Below are positions 41,232 through 46,399 of a stretch of DNA of 46,399 nucleotides, in pieces. Made by a program: the position numbers and the translations under genes. This stretch comes from REEB95 sp035275845. GTDB taxonomy: Bacteria > Pseudomonadota > Alphaproteobacteria > ATCC43930 > CGMCC-115725. The notes beneath the pieces were generated by a model that saw only the letters and a program-made list of their open reading frames with translations, did no database searches and had not been told where the DNA came from. Position 1 is the first letter of the stretch; the number at the start of each line of letters is the position of its first letter. The DNA lies in the NCBI GenBank assembly GCA_035275845.1, contig DATEMD010000064.1:1-46399 (forward strand), written 5' to 3'.

Positions 41232-41673
41232 GCGCTGGAAGCCCCCTTGGTTTTTGGCGGTGCGTCGCGTTGAAACACCGGTTTGGTCACCAGATTGTCC
41301 ACGCATGCACGAAATTGCGACGGTGCATCGGATTCGAGACAAACACAGAGGAATAACCCGAGAGGCCAATAACCGCAGTATTCAAGGCACACCCGGTACC
41401 CACGCGGGTAGCGCGAGTATCCCTGCGGCCCTCCGTTGGGATTAATCGTTATCCCCCTCAACAATTGTTCACGAAAAATACACTATGCGCGGCCGCATGG
41501 CGGCGTATGCGCCGCCGGGAACACGGCAAGCACGCGCCAGCGATTTCGCGATGTCGATACGGGCTGAAACGGTGTGGCACGCGCGCCGATATCGGCGGGT
41601 GCGGCCGCGACGAAGAATTACCGATCTGTGACGCTACTGAATTTCGACCCGATCCGCGTCAGCAGCCAGCGTG
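41232..41673. other. Upstream region of the activator gene
   Basis: A gene-free stretch of about 440 bases between the end of the FapF-like gene and the activator start. It contains a perfect 14-bp palindrome at 41584-41597 and, nearer the activator, an AT-richer part around 41440-41480 that may hold the activator promoter. I see no reliable -35/-10 pair. Confidence 0.5.
41584..41597. repeat. 14-bp perfect palindrome
   Basis: CGCCGATATCGGCG is its own reverse complement. It lies 77 bases past the end of the FapF-like gene and about 350 bases upstream of the activator start. It could be an operator, but no partner site was found. Confidence 0.45.
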
Positions 41674-43071
41674 CTAGAACAGGTCGAACTTGATCGGAAT
41701 GCGCAGGATGATCGCGGCGTCCGGCGCCGCTTTGGTCGCGCCGATCTGGATGCCCAGGTTGACCGATGTCCGTTGGCTGAGCTGATACGAGAATCCGAGG
41801 TCGAAATCGCCGATGTCAGCGGTCGAGCCTGGGATGCTCGCGCCGTTCTGGGTCGTCGAAAATAGATAGGTCTCTTCGTAGGCCAGGCTGAACGACGCCT
41901 TATCGTTGATGCCGAAACCCATGCCAAATGCGCCGCCGATGCCGTCGCCGGGCTTGAGGTTGACCCGTTGGGTCGCGCCGGTCCCGCCGACGCTGGGACT
42001 CACGGCCTGCAACGTAACCGTATCGCCGATGTTGTAGATGTATTTGAGATTGCCGAAGAACACGACCGGATCGGACGGATAGATCGCCGTCAAACTCGGC
42101 TGAATCGCCCAGAATCCGGTGCCGGTCGGCAGCTGCGTCGGAATGCCGGTGTTGAAGTCCACTGGCACATCGAACGGGCTCTTGCCGGTCGTCGATTTGG
42201 CAAGGATGTTGGCGACGAAATAGGGCCAGCCGCCACTGCCATCATTGATCTGGTAGTGAGCGCCGAACTGGATGTCGCCAAGATCATGGCCGTAAGCCGA
42301 CGTCTGCGTGACAGTGCCGTTCGCGGTCAGCGGCTGGAGCGTAGTGTCGTCGGCGCGATAAACGTAGGGCACCTCGACTTCGGCTTCCAGACGGTCGGTG
42401 ATGCCGTAGCGACCGCCGAGCGTCGCGGTCCACATGCGGTCGACCAATTGCCGGACGCTCTGCGAGCCGATGGTGATGCCGGGAACGATCGTCAAGCCCT
42501 CGATCAGGATCTGGTTGTTCGATGTGTATTGGTATTGAAGGCTCGGCTCGAACGAGAACACACCTTTCGGCGTCAGAACGCCGCCCTGCGAAGCAATACT
42601 GGCGTTAGTGATTTCAGGCCTGGTCTCCGGTTCGGTCCGGGTGACCGGTGCCGATGTCCCAGGCGTTTGCGTCTGGTCGCCCTGCGCGGCCTGGGTCGGG
42701 AGTGGCGACGCCGACGGCACCGTGAGTGCACGGCCTTCCGGCAGGAAGACTGCGCTCGGCAAACGGAAAAAGGCGTTGCTCACCGCCGGCGTGCGAGCGG
42801 CTGCCGTGGCCGGCGGCGCCTGCAGAACCGCCGTCTTCAGAGCATTGATCTGCTGTTGCTGTTGGCGCAATTGGTCTTCTTGCGCCTTGAGTTGTATCAG
42901 CTGGTCGTCGAGCTTGTGCTGGGCGTCGTCGAGACGTTGCTGTTGCTGTTGAAGTTGCTGCTCGAGCTGATCGAGGCTTCCCGTTGGGGATGGAACAGCA
43001 TCATCGGCGATGGCGGTGCCGGCGCCTGCCAACAACACGGCGCAGGCGGAAACGCACGCTAATACCCGCAT
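41674..43071 (-). CDS. FapF-like outer-membrane amyloid exporter with coiled coil
   Basis: A 465-residue exported protein with signal peptide at 1-22 (VLACVSACAVLLAGAGTAIA) and a Gln-rich coiled coil at about 32-80 (QLEQQLQQQQQRLDDAQHKL). A Pro/Thr-rich linker of about 100 residues follows, then a beta-barrel from about 180 to the end, finishing IPIKFDLF with a terminal phenylalanine. The layout signal, coiled coil, linker and barrel matches FapF, the trimeric outer-membrane pore of the Pseudomonas Fap amyloid system. FapF is likewise the last gene of its operon. The longer frame is rejected because the ATG at 43071 gives a clean signal peptide and a GGGGGG site lies upstream. Identity to FapF was judged by layout, not alignment. 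Confidence 0.75.
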   Translation of the reverse strand: MRVLACVSACAVLLAGAGTAIADDAVPSPTGSLDQLEQQLQQQQQRLDDAQHKLDDQLIQLKAQEDQLRQQQQQINALKTAVLQAPPATAAARTPAVSNAFFRLPSAVFLPEGRALTVPSASPLPTQAAQGDQTQTPGTSAPVTRTEPETRPEITNASIASQGGVLTPKGVFSFEPSLQYQYTSNNQILIEGLTIVPGITIGSQSVRQLVDRMWTATLGGRYGITDRLEAEVEVPYVYRADDTTLQPLTANGTVTQTSAYGHDLGDIQFGAHYQINDGSGGWPYFVANILAKSTTGKSPFDVPVDFNTGIPTQLPTGTGFWAIQPSLTAIYPSDPVVFFGNLKYIYNIGDTVTLQAVSPSVGGTGATQRVNLKPGDGIGGAFGMGFGINDKASFSLAYEETYLFSTTQNGASIPGSTADIGDFDLGFSYQLSQRTSVNLGIQIGATKAAPDAAIILRIPIKFDLF

Positions 43072-43200
43072 ATTATCCCCCCACAGTCCGGCCAAAAGCA
43101 GCCCGCGGCCCGCGGAATCCTGACGGCCCTGTTATGTGACTAGATCACACGCCGAAAAACCGCAGCAAGCTGAATCCACTTGGCTGGTGCGGACTGTCGG

Positions 43201-43374
43201 TCAGTGTTGCAATCCGGACGAATCGACCAGTTGGCTTCGAAAAGCCTGCATTTCGGCCGTTGCCGCCGCGTTGTATACCAAGCGTAACATCATGTCGGTA
43301 TTGCTGACATAAATACGGACGCGTGTCCCTGCTTGCGGCACCAGGGTTGGCGTAATCGAACCTAGCGGATCTGA
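43201..43374 (-). pseudogene. Out-of-frame C-terminal coding segment after the 135-aa amyloid-locus protein
   Basis: Directly beyond the stop of the 43362-43769 gene, in the -1 frame relative to it, 57 sense codons read as a protein-like sequence (GSITPTLVPQAGTRVRIYVS, MMLRLVYNAAATAEMQAFRS) before a TGA at 43201. No ATG, and no ribosome-binding site for a separate gene, fits. A one-base deletion near 43362-43375 would join it to the upstream protein. It could be a true frameshift mutation, a sequencing error or a programmed shift. Confidence 0.45.
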
Positions 43375-43769
43375 ATATTGATCTGATTGACGGATTGGCC
43401 ACCCGGTGCGGAAACCGACGGGTTCTGCGGTGGCTTCATCTCGTCCCAAAGGACGATGCCGGATTGCGACTGCGCCGCCGGCAACAAGGGCAGAGCGAAT
43501 GCGGCGCCAGAGCCACGCTGCATCGCCAGGACGTTTTGCGACACCGGCTCGACCGCCGGCACGCCCTCCGGCGGAACCAGCCCGTTGTGTGTCGACGCAA
43601 CCGCAGGCAAATCGAACGCGAGCTCGATCGTCCCATTGGCGTCGCCGGCGTGCGCCGGCCGGACCCCAGCGACGACGAGCGTCAGCAACAGCAACAGGAT
43701 TGCAACGCCAAAGTCCAACGCCGTATAGCGCGCGATCCGGATTCTTATGTGTTGCCTTCCACCCATCAT
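43362..43769 (-). CDS. Exported amyloid-locus protein with QRG leader motif (possibly frameshifted)
   Basis: A 135-residue protein with an N-terminal hydrophobic signal (VAILLLLLTLVVAGVRPAHA, about 22-41), a proline-rich stretch, then VSQNVLAMQRGSG at 76-88, a variant of the double-glycine-like motif seen in two neighbouring proteins. It ends in QSVNQINIQIR just before an out-of-frame continuation (43201-43374), so the C-terminus may be truncated. It starts ten bases after the stop of the preceding gene. No family is recognised. Its position corresponds roughly to fapE in Fap operons. Confidence 0.65.
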   Translation of the reverse strand: MMGGRQHIRIRIARYTALDFGVAILLLLLTLVVAGVRPAHAGDANGTIELAFDLPAVASTHNGLVPPEGVPAVEPVSQNVLAMQRGSGAAFALPLLPAAQSQSGIVLWDEMKPPQNPSVSAPGGQSVNQINIQIR

Positions 43770-43779
43770 CCGTTCTCGT

Positions 43780-44394
43780 TCAATGGTGCGTCCAGTTGTT
43801 CATGTGGATGGTGTTCATGATCTGAAAATTGGTCGTAACCTTCTGCACCGCCTGCTGGAAGCCCTGCGTGGCGACGTTGATCGTCGTGACCGTCTGGATC
43901 GAGTGATTGCTCGCCCCGTTTTGCACCAGAGTCTGGATCGTACCGTTGGTGATGTTCGTCACCAACTTGGTTTGGCCGCCGTTGCCGGTGGTCGTGATGC
44001 TGAAGCCGTTCGACGGTAGTTGCGAAATATTTTCCGTCGTCGTCCCGCTCGGCGTGGTCTGCGTCACGGTGAAGTTGTTCTGGATGCCGCTGACGCTCAG
44101 CGCGTTCTGGAGCGTGTTATCGATGAACTGCTGAACTTCGACGCCGAAATTGACCATCGCGCCGTTCGGAAGAAAGAAGCCGCCGCGTTGCTTGTCGAGT
44201 TCGGCCGTCGATAGGACGGGCTCGTCGGCAAACGCAACCAGCATCTCGCGCGTCTCCTTGGCAAACGCCGCGGACGGCGCAATCACCATGGGCGCACCTG
44301 TACCCACCAAGACGGCGCCCAAGACAATCGCGCTCACTTCCCTCCGGCCTGCAAGCTTGGACCTGAGCTGGCTGTGACGCGCGGTCTGTTCCAT
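43780..44394 (-). CDS. Exported amyloid-locus protein with double-glycine motif
   Basis: A 204-residue protein. A signal segment spans about 20-46 (IVLGAVLVGTGAPMVIAPSA, ending AFA), followed by LSTAELDKQRGG at 61-72. That segment fits the LSxxELxxIxGG consensus of peptides cut by C39 peptidases, with Gln-Arg in place of Ile-x. The following part is Asn/Gln/Thr-rich with beta-prone segments (NNFTVTQTTPSGTTTENISQ, QTLVQNGASNHSIQTVTTIN) and ends NTIHMNNWTHH. The C39 peptidase is encoded just upstream. It is probably a minor fibre subunit or nucleator; this is inference from composition and context. Confidence 0.75.
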   Translation of the reverse strand: MEQTARHSQLRSKLAGRREVSAIVLGAVLVGTGAPMVIAPSAAFAKETREMLVAFADEPVLSTAELDKQRGGFFLPNGAMVNFGVEVQQFIDNTLQNALSVSGIQNNFTVTQTTPSGTTTENISQLPSNGFSITTTGNGGQTKLVTNITNGTIQTLVQNGASNHSIQTVTTINVATQGFQQAVQKVTTNFQIMNTIHMNNWTHH

Positions 44395-44424
44395 GTTTGG
44401 GGCCCCTTGTCTCTGAACGTTGGC

Positions 44425-45147
44425 CTAATAAAAGGTGTTACGCCCTGGCAGCGACAGCATGAATGTCGCCAAGTTCGTCATGCCACGGGCCGCGTCGAGC
44501 GGCGCCCGCGGCTGGACGTCCCAATCCGAATCGCGATTGAACGTCGCGCGGGCTTCCTGGATGTGGTCGAGAACGACGAAGAAGATTCCGTTCCAGTGCT
44601 TCTGGAAATCTTCCGTCGACATCGCGCGAGTGCCGGACGCGGGATCCGCCAACAGCACGCGACCGTCGCGGATACCTTCGACGATGACGAAGTGCAGGTA
44701 GCCTTCGCGGTTCACCAGCACAAGCGCGGGCACATTCGCCTTGATGAGGCGATCGAGCGATGAGCGGAAGCCATTCGACGGAATGTTGCGGCGCGCGAGA
44801 TATTGCTGCATGTCAAGCATGGAGAAGCCCTCACGCTTGATCTTCGCCTTGTCGCCATGTTCCCACATGTCGGCGAAGACGGTCGTTTCCTTCGTCGGCA
44901 TGTTGTAGTGATAGGACAACAGCGTCGCGAGCGCGGCTGAGCCGCAGCTGAAATCGTATTGCTGACGGATGACCGAGCGGAATTTAAGCTCCTGGAGCGT
45001 CGTCAGATGGACGTGATACGTGCCACCGGTATCGCTATAGCTCAGCTCGCCAGCCGAAGCCGGCCGCGGCACGCCACCGATGCCAACGAGGACGGCGAGC
45101 CCCGCCGCGCCGAGCGCGTGGGTGAATGCAATCCGCTTGCCGACCAT
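44425..45147 (-). CDS. Exported C39-family peptidase (FapD-like)
   Basis: A 240-residue protein with a signal peptide (about 1-32, ALGAAGLAVLVGIGGVPRPA) and a stand-alone C39 peptidase domain: Gln62/Gln63 and Cys68 in VIRQQYDFSCGSAAL, His152 in YLHFVIVEG and Asp168 in LLADPASGTRAM. C39 peptidases remove leaders ending in Gly-Gly. Normally they are domains of ABC exporters, but Pseudomonas FapD is a free periplasmic version required for amyloid export. Three neighbouring exported proteins carry a QRGG or QRGS motif after their signal peptides, making them likely substrates. Gene order subunit, peptidase, further exported proteins, pore matches the fap operon. Confidence 0.85.
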   Translation of the reverse strand: MVGKRIAFTHALGAAGLAVLVGIGGVPRPASAGELSYSDTGGTYHVHLTTLQELKFRSVIRQQYDFSCGSAALATLLSYHYNMPTKETTVFADMWEHGDKAKIKREGFSMLDMQQYLARRNIPSNGFRSSLDRLIKANVPALVLVNREGYLHFVIVEGIRDGRVLLADPASGTRAMSTEDFQKHWNGIFFVVLDHIQEARATFNRDSDWDVQPRAPLDAARGMTNLATFMLSLPGRNTFY

Positions 45148-45188
45148 TATCGTCTCCGTGCGTTGCGGTCGTTTTTCCCGCGCTGTTC

Positions 45189-45530
45189 TCAGTGCAGGCT
45201 GATGTTCACCACCACTTCGGTCTGAATGGCGACGTTATTGCCGGTGTTCTGCACCGCCGTGGCGATGCCGGTCGCGTTGCCGAAGCCGCCGAAGCTGTTC
45301 GAACTCAGGTTGGCGCCGATGTTGACGCCGTTCACGGTGGCGACCTGGCTGGCATCGATCGTTTGATCGGCCGCCGTGCCGCCACGCTGTGCGGCGAGAT
45401 CGCTGGCGCCGACGCTCTGGCCATTACCGAGAATCGAACCGAGTTCCTCGGCCCGCACCGGAACCGTGACGCTTGCCGCCACCAGAACCGCCGCCAGCAC
45501 GAAGGACGCAACCGCTTGGATCGAATTCAT
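45189..45530 (-). CDS. Small exported amyloid-locus protein with double-glycine motif
   Basis: With the ATG at 45530 and an AAGGAG site nine bases upstream, the product has 113 residues. A signal peptide covers 1-27 (VLAAVLVAASVTVPVRA), then VGASDLAAQRGG at 40-51 resembles a double-glycine leader end. The remaining 62 residues are Asn/Gly/Ala-rich with VNGVNIGANL and a TAVQNTGNNVAIQTEVVVNI segment like those in bacterial amyloid repeats. Cleavage after the GG would leave only this repeat-like piece. It lies between the repeat protein and the C39 peptidase. Confidence 0.75.
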   Translation of the reverse strand: MNSIQAVASFVLAAVLVAASVTVPVRAEELGSILGNGQSVGASDLAAQRGGTAADQTIDASQVATVNGVNIGANLSSNSFGGFGNATGIATAVQNTGNNVAIQTEVVVNISLH

Positions 45531-45567
45531 GGGTCGTCGCTCCTTATTGAAACCACTCTTGAACGTG

Positions 45568-45595
45568 GTCCCCAGGGTCGTGAAACCCTGGGGAC
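45568..45595 (-). promoter_or_regulatory. Intercistronic hairpin downstream of the amyloid subunit gene
   Basis: GTCCCCAGGGT and ACCCTGGGGAC form a perfect 11-pair stem with a six-base loop, between the repeat-protein stop (45614) and the next start (45530). No T run follows on the minus strand, so it is more likely an mRNA-stabilising or attenuating structure than a full terminator. It could keep the subunit transcript more abundant than the downstream genes. Confidence 0.6.
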
Positions 45596-45613
45596 GCACC
45601 ATTCAAGTCGCCG

Positions 45614-46267
45614 TTACTTGCCGCTGTGGATGACCGCCGCGACCGTGTTGGACGACTGCAACAGCGAGTTGTTGCCGTTGTTCTGGCTGATGTTGATCAG
45701 ACCAGTGCCGCCAACGCTGGCGATGTAGTTGGACGAACCAACCGGAGCCTCGGCGTTGTTCCAGGTCTTCTCGTGCGAGAATTCGCCTTCGAACGAGAAT
45801 TTCCCCTCGGAGCCCTTGACCTCGATGTCAGCCGAGGATTCCGAGCTGCCGGACCGCGTCTCGGCCTTGGCACCGATCGACTTGTTGCCTTCGACCGAGC
45901 CGAACTGCGCGCTCACCGCAAGCGCGGTGTTGGCAGTGATGTCAGCCGTATTGGTCGAGCAAGCGCAGCTGTCCAGGATCGCGCCGAGCGTGTTGGCGTC
46001 CTGAAGCTGGCTGTTGGCGCCGTTGTTCTGCTGCACGTTGATGAGGCCCGTGCCGTTGATCGCGCCGGTGTCGTTGCTGCCAACCGTGCCTTTGGCGAAG
46101 TTGTCTTCGACTTCACCCGCCTGGACCGACGCCGCAACCGCGGTGCTGGCATTCAGGAACGAGTTGTCGCCACCATGGTCGTGGCCATCGCCATCCGCCC
46201 ATGCATTCGTACCGAAGCTCAGACCCACGAGAAGGGCCGAAGCCGCAACCAGAAGATGCTTCTTCAT
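45614..46267 (-). CDS. Fap-like amyloid repeat protein (putative major fibre subunit)
   Basis: With the ATG at 46267 (AAGGAG upstream) the product has 217 residues. The signal peptide is 1-24 (KKHLLVAASALLVGLSFGTN, then AWA). Two long repeats follow. Each begins with an Ala-rich stretch (NASTAVAASVQAGEVEDN at 39-56; TANTALAVSAQFGSVEGN at 111-128) and ends with an Asn/Gln block (GTGLINVQQNNGANSQLQ at 72-89; GTGLINISQNNGNNSLLQ at 187-204). Between them lie a CAC cysteine pair (101-103) and a charged, serine-rich linker. Composition and repeats resemble FapB/FapC, although the exact Fap repeat motif is not present. It is the first gene after a sigma-54 promoter. Confidence 0.75.
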   Translation of the reverse strand: MKKHLLVAASALLVGLSFGTNAWADGDGHDHGGDNSFLNASTAVAASVQAGEVEDNFAKGTVGSNDTGAINGTGLINVQQNNGANSQLQDANTLGAILDSCACSTNTADITANTALAVSAQFGSVEGNKSIGAKAETRSGSSESSADIEVKGSEGKFSFEGEFSHEKTWNNAEAPVGSSNYIASVGGTGLINISQNNGNNSLLQSSNTVAAVIHSGK

Positions 46268-46371
46268 TACTGATCTCCTTGCGTTAGGGTTTCGGTCTAG
46301 CGACCGACCAAAAAAGCCGTCGAAGCTCGCGTGGTGTCGCGCCCCGGAGTCCTGCCGGCACAATCTCAATC

Positions 46372-46386
46372 GCAAGACGCGTGCCA
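46372..46386 (-). promoter_or_regulatory. Sigma-54 (RpoN) promoter of the amyloid operon
   Basis: On the minus strand the sequence reads TGGCACGCGTCTTGC, an exact match to the TGGCAC-N5-TTGC consensus at -24/-12. It lies 105 bases upstream of the repeat-protein start codon, leaving a leader of about 90 bases with a good ribosome-binding site. The neighbouring sigma-54 activator gene fits as its regulator. Confidence 0.85.
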
Positions 46387-46399
46387 AGCCGCGCGGCGG

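Noticed and set aside
41570..41592. TGGCACG on the plus strand as a second sigma-54 promoter
   Set aside because: No TTGC or GC doublet at the -12 spacing, and no plus-strand gene follows.
1..46399. CRISPR arrays, insertion sequences, transposases, integrases or rRNA genes
   Set aside because: Looked for on both strands; no repeat-spacer pattern, no transposase or integrase protein and no rRNA-like sequence was seen.

Overview
The window is a GC-rich proteobacterial chromosome segment. TonB/ExbB/ExbD with a large TonB-dependent receptor, a TamA/TamB pair, LolA- and LpxL-like proteins and many secreted proteins show a Gram-negative cell. The receptor style and the alphaproteobacterial look of many proteins suggest an alphaproteobacterium, but no taxonomic marker gene is present, so this is inference.

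Region 1 (1-7.0 kb, minus strand) is an energised uptake locus: receptor, tonB, exbB, two exbD genes and a TPR protein that runs off the window. Three CTGTCAC-type units spaced 11 bp lie upstream of the receptor and look like a PhoB box, suggesting induction by phosphate starvation.

Region 2 (7.3-13.7 kb, plus strand) holds a tiny lipoprotein-like ORF, tamA and tamB, all translationally coupled. It is flanked by an exact 29-bp direct repeat of the 3' end of a tRNA-Thr(CGT) gene. The left copy continues back to the anticodon loop; the right copy starts in the T arm. They look like remnants of attachment sites.

Region 3 (13.7-24.2 kb) contains a membrane protein, a long-chain acyl-CoA synthetase and an unfamiliar biosynthetic locus in two divergent operons. 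One encodes a heme-oxygenase-like diiron protein, an acyl carrier protein, a short AMP ligase and a ketoreductase. The other encodes an O-acetylhomoserine sulfhydrylase-like PLP enzyme, a MetA-like homoserine acyltransferase, a group II PLP decarboxylase and a thioesterase. I do not recognise this combination, and it is my main candidate for an undescribed pathway.

Region 4 (24.3-38.9 kb) resembles an aryl polyene/xanthomonadin-type pigment cluster: ACP, AMP ligase, two hotdog dehydratases, ketosynthase plus chain-length factor, ketoreductase, LpxL-like acyltransferase, LolA-like carrier, MMPL exporter and COG4648 membrane protein, with a halogenase-like flavoenzyme, a GT2 glycosyltransferase and a UbiE-like methyltransferase. 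Most genes overlap by a few bases in one long minus-strand operon. An uncharacterised protein and an alpha/beta hydrolase sit inside it.

Region 5 (39-46.4 kb, minus strand) looks like a Fap-type functional amyloid system. A sigma-54 promoter precedes an Asn/Gln-rich repeat protein, followed by a small exported protein, a C39 peptidase (FapD-like), two more exported proteins and a coiled-coil/beta-barrel outer-membrane protein (FapF-like). A sigma-54 activator gene lies next to it. Three of the exported proteins carry an LxxQRG(G/S) motif like the double-glycine leaders cut by C39 peptidases, which suggests they are substrates of the neighbouring peptidase.
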